A stretch of DNA of 64,000 bases, taken from the NCBI GenBank assembly GCA_965116945.1, contig OZ220734.1, positions 2,108,001-2,172,000 of the forward strand. Direction: 5' to 3'. The notes under the pieces are model-generated. The model saw only the letters and a program-made list of their open reading frames with translations. It was not told the DNA's origin and did no database searches. Source of the stretch: Plut-88900 sp965116945. Lineage in GTDB: Bacteria; Chloroflexota; Dehalococcoidia; Plut-88900. Each line of letters opens with the position of its first letter. The first letter of the stretch is position 1. Shown here piece after piece: positions 35,503 through 43,426 of the stretch. The position numbers and the translations under genes are program-made.

Positions 35503-36570
35503 TCACCCCCGGAAATGCGGCATCACCTCCCGCGCAAACAACCTCATAGAGCTTCTCGTCTTCCTCGCATCCATCCCCCCAATCTGCATCCACGCCAGGA
35601 AATGGGTAACCCCCCGACTCTCGTCCTCCTGTACTTCCCGGCACACATCCTCTGGCGTCCCTACTGCGAACGGCTTGCCCAGGAAATGTACCTCCCCCGA
35701 CTCCGCCAACCCCGGCAATTCCTCAGCGCTTGGCAGCGGTAGGCGTCCAAACATCTCCCCAGCCATCGTCTCGAATATACCTGCCTCAGTGTACTTGGGC
35801 AGGTAACCTCGCATCTGTGCCAGAGCGTGGGGAGCGTAGTCCCGCCACGCCTGCTCCTTTGTCTCCCCCACATAGCAGTTCCGAATCGCATTCCTGAAAT
35901 AGTCCCTGGGCCTGCGGCCGTACTTCCTTAACGCCCTATCGTAAGGTTCGAGCATCTCCGGGTCCCGAGGCCCGGTCAGGTGACACCCATACCTTGCCGC
36001 CCGCTCCACCGCCGGTGGAATTTCGTCGCCAACGGGCCTCTTTTCCGCGGCCACCCAGATCGGCGGATGCGGTTTCTGTACGGGCCTGGGTAGCATAGTC
36101 ACCCCGTCGAAGTGGAAATGCTTGCCCCTGAAAGTGAATTTATCCTCGGTCATCAGCCCGATAATCGACTGTATCCCCTCCTCCATCCGTCTTCCCCTCT
36201 CTCGCCGCGGGACGTCCAGGGTCTCGAACTCCGTCTTTTCATAGCCAACCCCCAACCCCAGGTCGAACCGGCCATTCGAAAGAACGTCGATCATCGCGGC
36301 ATTCTCCGCCACTATCAGCGGGTGGTGGAGCGGCAATATGCAGATGTTCGTCCCTATCCTTATTCGGCTCGTCCTTGCCGCCATAGCTGCGCACAGGATG
36401 AACGGGTTGGGCGGATATTGCGCATCGAAATGGTGCTCAGCGGTCCACACTTGGTCATACCCCAAATCCTCGGCCAGCTCCGTCAATTCCAGCACCTGCT
36501 GATAATTCTCCGTATCCGGCATCCGAAATTCCTCCGGATTCTCTGCAAAAAAGAACAACCCGAATTTCAT
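35503..36570 (-). CDS. LLM-class flavin-dependent oxidoreductase
   Basis: Luciferase-like protein of 355 residues. It has MKFGLFFFAENPEEF, LGYDQVWTAEHHFDAQYPPNPFILCAAMAARTSRIRIG with the EHHF catalytic region, LSNGRFDLGLGVGYEKTEFETLDVPRRERGRRMEEG, and LPRPVQKPHPPIWVAA. It differs from the tandem set in lacking the WDGWY insertion and is nearer to the gene at 40537. AAGGAG lies 9 bases before the ATG. It is a single gene; the next gene upstream on the same strand (MFS at 36683) is separated by an A-type repeat, and coupling is unproven. Confidence 0.88.
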   Translation of the reverse strand: MKFGLFFFAENPEEFRMPDTENYQQVLELTELAEDLGYDQVWTAEHHFDAQYPPNPFILCAAMAARTSRIRIGTNICILPLHHPLIVAENAAMIDVLSNGRFDLGLGVGYEKTEFETLDVPRRERGRRMEEGIQSIIGLMTEDKFTFRGKHFHFDGVTMLPRPVQKPHPPIWVAAEKRPVGDEIPPAVERAARYGCHLTGPRDPEMLEPYDRALRKYGRRPRDYFRNAIRNCYVGETKEQAWRDYAPHALAQMRGYLPKYTEAGIFETMAGEMFGRLPLPSAEELPGLAESGEVHFLGKPFAVGTPEDVCREVQEDESRGVTHFLAWMQIGGMDARKTRSSMRLFAREVMPHFRG

Positions 36571-36617
36571 CTATCCATACTCCTTATTCTTAGATTCTCT
36601 GTGGGGGTGGGGTCCTG

Positions 36618-36660
36618 TCCCCTCTCCCTCGATGGGAGAGGGCTAGGGTGAGGGTGATCC
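36618..36660. repeat. A-module spacer repeat
   Basis: CCCCTCTCCCTCGATGGGAG followed by AGGGCTAGGGTGAGGGTGAT is a full module A copy between an LLM gene and an MFS gene. Confidence 0.65.
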
Positions 36661-36682
36661 CTCTCCCCAGGGTGGGGCCCCC

Positions 36683-37921
36683 TCACCGCACCTTCCGGAT
36701 CCCGGGCTGAGTCGCGGCTGTAATCAACACTACTGCCAGAAACGCCAGGCTGCTGTACGTCACCGCCCGTTGGACTCCCACCCACTCCGCCAGCCCTCCC
36801 ATGTAGAGCATCCCGAACGGCAGCGCCCCAATTGCCATCGCCACCGCCCCCATCGCCCTGCCCCTCATCTCCGGCGTCGAGGCTGTCGTCGCTATCGTCG
36901 TCTGCATCGTCGTGAACCCCGCCTGCCCCAGCCCCGAGAACAGCAGCGCCGGTAGTGCCAGCGCATAGAACGGCGCGAAGCTGAACAGCAGTATCCCCAC
37001 ACCCAGTATCAACGATCCGTATATGTAAATCTGTCCCCTATACCTCAGGCTTCCCAGTGCCGCAATCACCACCGCCCCGAACATCGATCCCATACCGTCC
37101 ATCCCGCTCATGAACCCCAGAGCCGTCGCCCCGACCCCGAACACGTCCCGCGCAAAGACCGGATGGAGCTGGATTTGGGGAAACACCATGGTATTTGCGC
37201 CAAGGGTGATTAGCAAAACGCCCCTGATACCTCCGTTCCCCCACACGTACTTCAGCCCGACAATCAGGCTCTTGGCAATCGGCTCCCGGGCCACATCGTC
37301 CTTCACCGGCGAGGGCACGGGCACCCGGATCACAAACAGCAACCCCAGCAGCACCGAGATCGAGATAAAGAAGTAGGCTTCCCCCGGCCCCGCCACGTCC
37401 AGCATCCACCCCGCCACCCACCTCCCCACCATCGCCGACCCCATCCACGACGCGACGTTTATCGCCATCGCGTTCACCACTACGTTCTCCGGCACGATGT
37501 CCCGCACCATCGAATGTCTCACGGGATAGTCGATTGCCCAGGCGATGCCTATCAGGAAAGCCCCCAGGTACATCTGCCATAGCTCCAGCAGGTCCAGGAA
37601 CAGCGCTACACCCATCGCCCCCGAAAGCAGGAAGTTGAAGAACTGGGTCACCATCAGCATCCGCTTCCTGGGCCACCGGTCCGCCTGCGTCCCGGCAATG
37701 AACCCCAGCGTGCCCATCGGCAGGAGACGGAAAGCCCCGACCAGTGCGACCATGAATGGTGAGTCCGTACGCTCCAGCACCACCCACCCGAGAATCACGT
37801 AGTCCATCCAGAACGGCAGGTGCCATAGCTGGCTCACGAACCACAGTTTTCGCCAGTCCCGGTGCTCCAGCGATATCAGCACCCGGGACCGGGCAAGCCT
37901 TCCGAATCGATTCTGGCTCAC
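36683..37921 (-). CDS. MFS transporter, EntS-like (MFS_3)
   Basis: Transporter of 412 residues with 12 predicted helices. The N-terminal part WRKLWFVSQLWHLPFWMDYVILGWVVLERTDSPFMVALVGAFRLLPMGTLGFIAGTQADRWPRKRM has the layout of the MFS_3 group, including the loop 2-3 motif GTQADRWPRKRML. EntS-type proteins export siderophores or drugs. The middle loop and TQADRW signature are intact and no truncation is seen. The gene reads toward the LLM gene at 35503 with a repeat between. Substrate unknown. Confidence 0.82.
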   Translation of the reverse strand: MSQNRFGRLARSRVLISLEHRDWRKLWFVSQLWHLPFWMDYVILGWVVLERTDSPFMVALVGAFRLLPMGTLGFIAGTQADRWPRKRMLMVTQFFNFLLSGAMGVALFLDLLELWQMYLGAFLIGIAWAIDYPVRHSMVRDIVPENVVVNAMAINVASWMGSAMVGRWVAGWMLDVAGPGEAYFFISISVLLGLLFVIRVPVPSPVKDDVAREPIAKSLIVGLKYVWGNGGIRGVLLITLGANTMVFPQIQLHPVFARDVFGVGATALGFMSGMDGMGSMFGAVVIAALGSLRYRGQIYIYGSLILGVGILLFSFAPFYALALPALLFSGLGQAGFTTMQTTIATTASTPEMRGRAMGAVAMAIGALPFGMLYMGGLAEWVGVQRAVTYSSLAFLAVVLITAATQPGIRKVR

Positions 37922-38064
37922 CTCGCCCCTTCCTCTACGTTTGGCAAACTATATCGACGTCCGTCCACAATTCATACAACCTCGAATTGCCGCATTCTAC
38001 AAAAACCCTTCCCCTCTCTCCAATCCACCCCCTGGTATCCCCTCAAAACCATGACATCACCCCC

Positions 38065-38093
38065 TTGACACAGTGAAACATATGTCCTATATT
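38065..38093 (+). promoter_or_regulatory. consensus sigma-70 promoter
   Basis: TTGACA at 38065-38070 and TATATT at 38088-38093 are separated by exactly 17 bases. It is the best promoter in the window together with that of the riboswitch operon. Transcription would start near 38101, just before a structured leader. Confidence 0.8.
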
Positions 38094-38100
38094 TTCTCTT

Positions 38101-38174
38101 AGTCCCGACCCATCAAGTCGGGCCTAACCAGGAAAGGTGGATCTTCCGCCCCTTGACGGAACACAAGGAGTCCC
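38101..38174 (+). ncRNA. structured 5' leader with competing hairpins
   Basis: The predicted transcript begins with the hairpin CCCGAC/GTCGGG (38104-38109 with 38117-38122, seven-base loop). Next, GGTGG at 38136-38140 can pair with CCGCC at 38146-38150, or TTCCG at 38144-38148 can pair with CGGAA at 38157-38161; the two share bases and exclude each other. An AAGGAG ribosome site follows at 38165-38170. The layout resembles a small regulatory leader, but I recognise no known riboswitch class. Confidence 0.45.
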
Positions 38175-38420
38175 ATGAGTCGCACTAGCCTCACATGGCC
38201 CCGTCTAATCCGGTCGGTATGGGACCGCCCGGCCACCGACACGCGCCTCCTCCCCACCCCTTTTCCACCTACCGTGTCCCTCGGCCCCTCAATCTTCCCC
38301 TGTGGAAGAACAACCAAGCCCAGCGCCCCCTCTCGACTACTGCCGTCCCGCGTCACATCGGAGTCGCACTACCCTTGCCTCTCCACCGGACCGTGGATGC
38401 CCGCGGGTTCCCGCGGATGA
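38175..38420 (+). CDS. small ORF under the 38 kb promoter
   Basis: ORF of 81 codons (MSRTSLTWPRLIRSVWDRPA at the start) preceded by AAGGAG at a spacing of four bases and by the consensus promoter and leader. Its composition is rich in Pro, Ser, Arg and Thr, with no recognised domain or membrane segment. It ends inside the first unit of the hairpin repeat array. Codon choice favours C in third position like real genes nearby, yet the whole region is C-rich on this strand, so this is weak support. It could be a leader peptide, a small protein, or the 5' part of a decayed longer gene. Confidence 0.4.
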   Translation: MSRTSLTWPRLIRSVWDRPATDTRLLPTPFPPTVSLGPSIFPCGRTTKPSAPSRLLPSRVTSESHYPCLSTGPWMPAGSRG

Positions 38421-38701
38421 CCTCCCGCTGCTTGGCTCTTAATCGAGCTTTCCTCCTCGCCGCGGATGCCTGCCCTCACTCGCCGCAGATGTTCCCACGG
38501 CTAACCATCGCGAGTGCCTCCATCCGCCGTGGATGCCTGCCCAGGCTCGCCGCAGACGTATCCCCACAGCTAACCCCATTGCGAGCTTTCCCCTCCGCTG
38601 TGGATGCCCGCGCCTTCGCGCGGATGAACTCCCGCTCCGCCGTACCCGGCGCTGAAGCGGACGCCTGGGCCTTTGCCCAGGCATTTTCCCACGCTCCGGC
38701 C
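38388..38701 (+). repeat. tandem array of about five hairpin units
   Basis: Units of roughly 50-70 bases start near 38388, 38458, 38524, 38595 and 38654. Each begins with a variant of CGCCGTGGATGCC and contains a different short palindrome: CCGCGGGTTCCCGCGG, CCGCGCCTTCGCGCGG, GCCTGGGCCTTTGCCCAGGC and GCCTGCCCAGGC. The paired bases change together between units. Read in frame, three units encode DAR/DAW-x-F peptides, but the frame shifts between units, so coding is not consistently kept. Confidence 0.6.
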
Positions 38702-38897
38702 CCCGACGCCCCGGCTGACGCCGCAGAGGGGGCGCTGGCACTCCCCTCTTTCTTCCTCTCCTAGCCCGTTCCCCAAGCCAACAGGAGCCTGCCCTTCTCC
38801 CATAACCCCACCCCCCACCCCCACAACTGAATAACCGGGCCCATTCCCGCGCAGGCTCTGTGTTAACATTGCCCGAGCACCTCACGCTCCCCCTTCT

Positions 38898-40373
38898 ATG
38901 GACTGGCGACAACACTACCGGCACAACCTCGTCACCGCCGAGGAAGCCGTCTCCTCCATCTCCTCCGGCGATGAGGTGACGGTCTCCGTCAGCCCCGAGC
39001 CCACCCGTCTCCTCGATGCCCTCGCCGCCCGCCGCAATGAACTGCGCAACGTCAAGCTGCACCTGCTTGGCTCTCACTATGACCCCGGCTGGCTCCAGCC
39101 CGGATGGGACGACTCCTTCCCCATCACCGTGATGTTCTACCTCGGAGACGTGGCTCGACCCGGTCATGACCAACGTTATGTTGACTTTGAGCCTTCACTC
39201 TTGTCGACGGACATGAAAACATTCGAGGAACCCGGCCGCCGGTCTCGGAGAGTCGACTATCTCTTCATCGTTACCTCCCCGCCCGACCAACGTGGCTTCT
39301 GCAGCTTCGGCGGCGAGCTCTGGAACAAGCGCCGTGTTGCCGCACACGCCTCCCACGTAATCGCTCAGGTCGACGAGAATCAGATACGCACCTATGGCAC
39401 TAACTACATCCACGTCTCGGAAATTGACAACTTCGTAGAGCACACCCCGCCCGCCCTCTCCCTGGAAGACGGCCAAAAGCTCCTCGACACCCTCCCCGAG
39501 GGTGAACTCCGGTCTGAACTGGAGCGGATCTCCCCACTCATGTCGGGTGTGCAGCGCCAGGAAGCCATCCCCACCCTGATGCGCGCCGATGTTTCTCAGG
39601 TCCGGGGTTGGGCGCGCTGGGCAGGTTGGGTCCCTCCCTCCGACGCAATACTCAAAATCGCGGAGTACGTCAACGGCCTCGTCAAAGACGGCGACTCCCT
39701 TCAGATCGGCGTCGGCACCCCGGGCGTCTACCTCCCGACCCTCGGCGTCTTCGATGATAAGAAAGACCTCGGTTGGCACGCCGAGATGTCCGCACCCGGC
39801 ATCATCTCCCTCGTAGAAAAGGGCGTTGTCAACGGCAGCCGTAAGGTCCTTCACAAGGATAAGACTGTTTTTTCCGGGCTTATGGGAAGCACCCCCGACG
39901 AGGTCGCCTTCGCCCACCGGAACCCCCTCATCGAGCTATGGGACGCCGACCATATCCTCAACATCCGCAACATCGCCGCCAACCCCAATCAAGTCGCCAT
40001 CAACAACGCCATATCCATCGACCTCACCGGCCAGATCAACTCCGAGACCCTCTTCGGCGGCAGGCTCTACAACGGCACCGGCGGCCAACCCGAGCTTCAC
40101 ATTGGCGCAGTCCTCTCCGAAGGCGGTCGAGGCATAACCCTCCTCAGTTCCACGGCCCTTGGTGGGGCCGTTTCCAAAATCGTCCCCAGGCACGAAGAGG
40201 GCGCCGCCATAACCATCCCCCGTACCTTCGCTGATTACGTAGTGACCGAATACGGCGTCGCCCGACTCCTTGGAAAGTCCCAGCGGGAACGCGCCCAGGC
40301 CCTCATCAATATCGCCCACCCCAACTTCCGCCCCGAGTTGGAGCACTCCGCTCGCCAGATGTATTGGCCTTGA
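38898..40373 (+). CDS. acetyl-CoA hydrolase/transferase family CoA-transferase
   Basis: CoA-transferase of 491 residues related to 4-hydroxybutyrate CoA-transferase and acetyl-CoA hydrolase. The N-terminal domain has the GDEVTVSVSPEPTRLLDAL segment; the middle has LQIGVGTPGVYLP and LGWHAEMSAPGIISLVEKGVVNGSRK, where the Glu of HAEM corresponds to the catalytic glutamate that forms the CoA thioester. The C-terminal domain shows SIDLTGQINSE and GGRGITLLSSTA. The protein is somewhat longer than the usual 430-450 residues, with extra sequence around 190-240. It would activate an organic acid using acetyl-CoA. Start ATG at 38898; the gene follows the 38 kb repeat locus but has no clear link to it. 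Confidence 0.87.
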   Translation: MDWRQHYRHNLVTAEEAVSSISSGDEVTVSVSPEPTRLLDALAARRNELRNVKLHLLGSHYDPGWLQPGWDDSFPITVMFYLGDVARPGHDQRYVDFEPSLLSTDMKTFEEPGRRSRRVDYLFIVTSPPDQRGFCSFGGELWNKRRVAAHASHVIAQVDENQIRTYGTNYIHVSEIDNFVEHTPPALSLEDGQKLLDTLPEGELRSELERISPLMSGVQRQEAIPTLMRADVSQVRGWARWAGWVPPSDAILKIAEYVNGLVKDGDSLQIGVGTPGVYLPTLGVFDDKKDLGWHAEMSAPGIISLVEKGVVNGSRKVLHKDKTVFSGLMGSTPDEVAFAHRNPLIELWDADHILNIRNIAANPNQVAINNAISIDLTGQINSETLFGGRLYNGTGGQPELHIGAVLSEGGRGITLLSSTALGGAVSKIVPRHEEGAAITIPRTFADYVVTEYGVARLLGKSQRERAQALINIAHPNFRPELEHSARQMYWP

Positions 40374-40418
40374 CCGAGGTAGTCTGTATCATCCCTGAAG
40401 AAGCCCCTCGCCTAACTG

Positions 40419-40443
40419 TCATTCCGATGGCCGCGAGGAATAT
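40419..40443. repeat. C-module spacer repeat
   Basis: GTCATTCCGATGGCCGCGAG followed by GAATA is a copy of module C with a small deletion. The spacer 40374-40536 has no gene. Confidence 0.5.
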
Positions 40444-40536
40444 GGAGCGGGAGTCCATGCACGGAGATACTGCCAGTCCTCCAACGTGTTCCAGAATAGC
40501 GAGTTACTTAAAGGCCCCTGAAGAGGTGAACACCCC

Positions 40537-41592
40537 ATGAAATTCGGCATCTTCTACCAGATCCCCTGCCATACCGACCAGCGACCCGCCGACCGGTACC
40601 GCGAGGTCCTGTACCAGATAGAGCTCGCCGAAGACCTGGGCTTCGACTCAGTCTGGCTGGGTGAACTCCACTTCGACGCCGCCCTCGGAATCATGCCGTC
40701 CATCAACATCATGGCCGCTGCCATTGCCCAGCGGACCTCGCGTATGCGCATAGGCCTCGGCGTCAACATCATCCCCATGCACGACCCCCTCATTAATGCC
40801 GAAGAAGGCGCTATGGTCGATAACCTCAGCGACGGCAGGCTGGAATTCGGCGTGGGCCGCGGCGTATTGACCTTCTATGACCCCTTCAGGATCAAACCCG
40901 AGGCGAGCCGTGAACGCTACGCCGAAGCCCTCGACATCCTCGTAGGGGCCTGGACCCATGACAACTTCTCCTACGAAGGAAAACACTTCCAAATCCGGGA
41001 GGCTTCCATTGTTCCCAAGCCCCTCCAGAAGCCCCACCCACCCCTGACGGTCGCCGCTAGCGGCAGCCAGGGTGTCTTCGATATGGCAGCCAGGCGACGG
41101 ATGGGCGTGATGGCCGGCCTGTTCCTTACTTCCATGGAGACCCTGAAGGACCGCGCCGCTACCTACCGCCAGGTCGAAAAGGACGCGGGTCTCGAGCCCT
41201 TGCCCGACTTCATGAAAATCCTCCAACCCACATTTACCTCCGAGACCGTAGCCGGTGCCCAGGAAGCCACCCGTGGCAGCGTTGACCACTACTTCGACGC
41301 CCTGAAGGTAAATCTCAGCACCCCTGCCGGTTCCCGCACCATCGAAGCCGTCCCCGAGTACAGGCACTTCAAAGAGGCCCGGGACGAGCACTCCCACGAA
41401 CAGATCGTCAAGAAGGGCATCGACCTCTACCTCACCCCCGACAAGACCATCGAGCGCTTGAATTGGTTCCGCTCCGAACTCCCCGTTGGAGAAATGCTCC
41501 TCTGGTTCGAAATGGGAGGCCGCGTCCCCCACGAAAAGATCGTCGACTCCATGAAGCTCTTTGCCAAAGAAGTCATCCCCAACTTCCGCTAA
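40537..41592 (+). CDS. LLM-class flavin-dependent oxidoreductase
   Basis: Luciferase-like protein of 351 residues. It begins MKFGIFYQIPCHTDQRPADRYREVLYQIELAEDLGFDSVWLGELHFD; the usual EHHF is ELHF here, so one of the His pair is replaced by Leu, which may alter flavin or substrate contact. Further motifs are LSDGRLEFGVGRGV, ERYAEALDILVGAW and VPKPLQKPHPPLTVAASG. Most similar in window to the gene at 35503. GAAGAGG lies ahead of the ATG. The paralogous MFS transporter follows 106 bases downstream on the same strand and may import its substrate. Confidence 0.87.
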   Translation: MKFGIFYQIPCHTDQRPADRYREVLYQIELAEDLGFDSVWLGELHFDAALGIMPSINIMAAAIAQRTSRMRIGLGVNIIPMHDPLINAEEGAMVDNLSDGRLEFGVGRGVLTFYDPFRIKPEASRERYAEALDILVGAWTHDNFSYEGKHFQIREASIVPKPLQKPHPPLTVAASGSQGVFDMAARRRMGVMAGLFLTSMETLKDRAATYRQVEKDAGLEPLPDFMKILQPTFTSETVAGAQEATRGSVDHYFDALKVNLSTPAGSRTIEAVPEYRHFKEARDEHSHEQIVKKGIDLYLTPDKTIERLNWFRSELPVGEMLLWFEMGGRVPHEKIVDSMKLFAKEVIPNFR

Positions 41593-41698
41593 GAATACCC
41601 ACCCCTGTTTGCTCCGAAAGTTAATACACCCCCGTTCGCCCTGAGCCTGCCTGGGTCTCTCGAACTGGTGTGAATAGTCCACGTCCTGAAAGCACTGA

Positions 41699-42931
41699 AT
41701 GGCCACTCAGCAAGACATCGATAGCTTCAAAGGCCGCTGGATCGTAGTCGGCAACCTGACCACGGGTGTCGCTATGGCCCTCTCCTCCATTTTCGTCATC
41801 GGCCTCCTCCTCCCGGACATGGCCGAAGAGCTGGAGCTCTCACCCGTCCAGCAGGGGTGGCTCGGCGCTTCTGTGGTGTTTGGCAACCTGTTTCTTGCCA
41901 TCCCTCTTAACCTCTGGCTCTCACGGTACAGGCCCTGGCGCGTCGCCTTCATAACCTTCCTTGGAATCGGAGGCTTCACCCTCCTCCAGGCCTTCGCCCC
42001 GAATTTCGCCATCCTCATAATCGGACGCATCGGCCTCGGCATCAGCTTCATAGCCAACCAGTCCCCCAGGGCGCTGATCATCCAACAATGGTCCCCACCC
42101 GGCAAAGTGCAGGTCACCACCGGCGTAGTCTTTGGCGCCATCGATCTCATTATGGGCGTCATCTTCTTCCTCACTCCCGTTCTCAATAGCGCCCTCGGCG
42201 GTTGGCGTCCCGTCCTGATGGTTATGGGCGGCATTGGGCTGGCAACTGCCGCGGCCTGGACCGTTCTCGGAAGAGAACGAGATGTCGGCGAATACCACAC
42301 CCGCCTCGAGTCCCAGCAAGAGAATCCCTTGCTTTCCGTAGTCAGGTACAAGCAGTTGTGGCTGATGGGTCTGGGCATGTTCGCCGTTTCCATCGGCGGC
42401 TCCGCCTTCGAACACTTCTGGCCGACTCATGCAGAGAAAGGACTGCTCGTTCCCGACAATGTCCCCGGCGCGGTTTTCGGCCTCAGCCTCTTCGGAGCCG
42501 GCGCAGCAGTCTACCTCTTCAACGTCATCCCCTTCTTCAACAGGTTCCGCACCACCACGCTTGCCCTCTCCGGACTCTCCACCGCTGCCGTCAACGGAGG
42601 CCTCCTTTTCATCACCTCCCCGCTCTTCCTCATCCTCTTATCCATCCCCCGAGGCGTCGCCAACCTCTACTTCCCTCTACTGATGATCATGGTCTATCAA
42701 CTGCCCGGCATCCGACCCCGAGAAGTCGCTATGGGCATAGCATTCATGCAAACCTCAATCTGGCTGGGTAATGCCTTCGGCCCGCTCATCGTCGGCTACG
42801 TGCAGGAAGCCACCGATGACCTCCGCCTCGCCCTCCTCTGCATCGCCTTCACCGGCACCCTTCTCGCGCCAATCGCCCTCGCCCTCCACGGCCTCCGAGG
42901 CCCCAGGGAAGAAACCACGGCTGTCAAATGA
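41699..42931 (+). CDS. MFS transporter, 12 segments
   Basis: Transporter of 410 residues with 12 predicted helices, paralogue of the one at 10207-11451. Shared features are LLPDMAEELELSPVQQGWLGASVVFGNLFLAIPLNLWLSRYRPWR and the late GIAFMQTSIWLGNAFGPLIVGYVQEATDDLRLAL. In helix 1 the region is GNLTTGVAMALSSIFVIG. It follows an LLM oxidoreductase on the same strand at 106 bases, so the pair may form a catabolic unit. Substrate unknown. Confidence 0.83.
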   Translation: MATQQDIDSFKGRWIVVGNLTTGVAMALSSIFVIGLLLPDMAEELELSPVQQGWLGASVVFGNLFLAIPLNLWLSRYRPWRVAFITFLGIGGFTLLQAFAPNFAILIIGRIGLGISFIANQSPRALIIQQWSPPGKVQVTTGVVFGAIDLIMGVIFFLTPVLNSALGGWRPVLMVMGGIGLATAAAWTVLGRERDVGEYHTRLESQQENPLLSVVRYKQLWLMGLGMFAVSIGGSAFEHFWPTHAEKGLLVPDNVPGAVFGLSLFGAGAAVYLFNVIPFFNRFRTTTLALSGLSTAAVNGGLLFITSPLFLILLSIPRGVANLYFPLLMIMVYQLPGIRPREVAMGIAFMQTSIWLGNAFGPLIVGYVQEATDDLRLALLCIAFTGTLLAPIALALHGLRGPREETTAVK

Positions 42932-42943
42932 GCGGACCAGGAT

Positions 42944-43406
42944 CTACTGAGTCGGCCCCCGCCCGAGTACTTCCAGGTAAGCCTCCAACTGTTCATGCAT
43001 CCACCCCGCCATCGACTCCCATTCAGACCTGTCTCTCGTGTTCCCCCGCCTGACCCTCGGCGCACCATATAGGTCTTTGGCCTTCCCAACCTCCACACCT
43101 AACTCCCTGCGCATGACTTCCTCGTACCCCTCTAAGTTGGGAAAGACGTCCCGCTGCGGCGCTCCCCAGGGAGACGTACAGTAAATGCCAACCTCCCTCT
43201 GGGCTAGATACAGCGAAACGATTATTCCAGGGTGTGCAGACTGAAACCAGGCGTAGCTCCGGGCATAGCCTCGTCGCCACCCGAACAAACTTGCATCCTT
43301 CGGGAAACTCTCGGCATAAAACGCCCAGAAGGCCCGCCTGAATTCCGAAAGCTCGCTGTTACCCCTGGCCCGTCGCCTTCGCAATTTCCGCTACGACTCG
43401 AATCAT
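42944..43406 (-). CDS. conserved-looking hypothetical protein, apparent frameshift near start
   Basis: The main frame (42944-43384) encodes FRRAFWAFYAESFPKD, a Trp-rich middle (GWRRGYARSYAWFQSAHPGIIVSLYLAQREVGIYC) and a C-terminal helix (WESMAGWMHEQLEAYLEVL). It looks like a soluble alpha/beta protein; a distant relation to DUF4268 is only a guess. The main frame lacks a good start (TTG, no ribosome site). A strong GGAGGAG precedes an ATG at 43404-43406 in another frame that ends after 15 codons. Removing one base from the C4 run at 43362-43365 joins the two into a protein of about 153 residues. This may be a real mutation or a sequence error. Confidence 0.55.
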
Positions 43407-43426
43407 TACTCCTCCCAGCCCCTCCC

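Noticed and set aside
38195..38764. Plus-strand open frame of 189 codons through the hairpin array as a repeat protein
   Set aside because: The repeated peptide motif shifts frame between units 2 and 3, the ATG has no ribosome site, and the palindromes explain the pattern better. Kept only as a weak alternative.
38439..39173. Minus-strand open frame (244 codons) across the hairpin array and the CoA-transferase start
   Set aside because: It runs antisense into a well-supported gene and is Gly/Arg-rich low-complexity sequence caused by the repeats.
5826..40443. CRISPR array
   Set aside because: The dispersed A/B/C repeats are not regularly spaced with unique spacers, and the 11-bp array has 1-base gaps. 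No cas genes are present.
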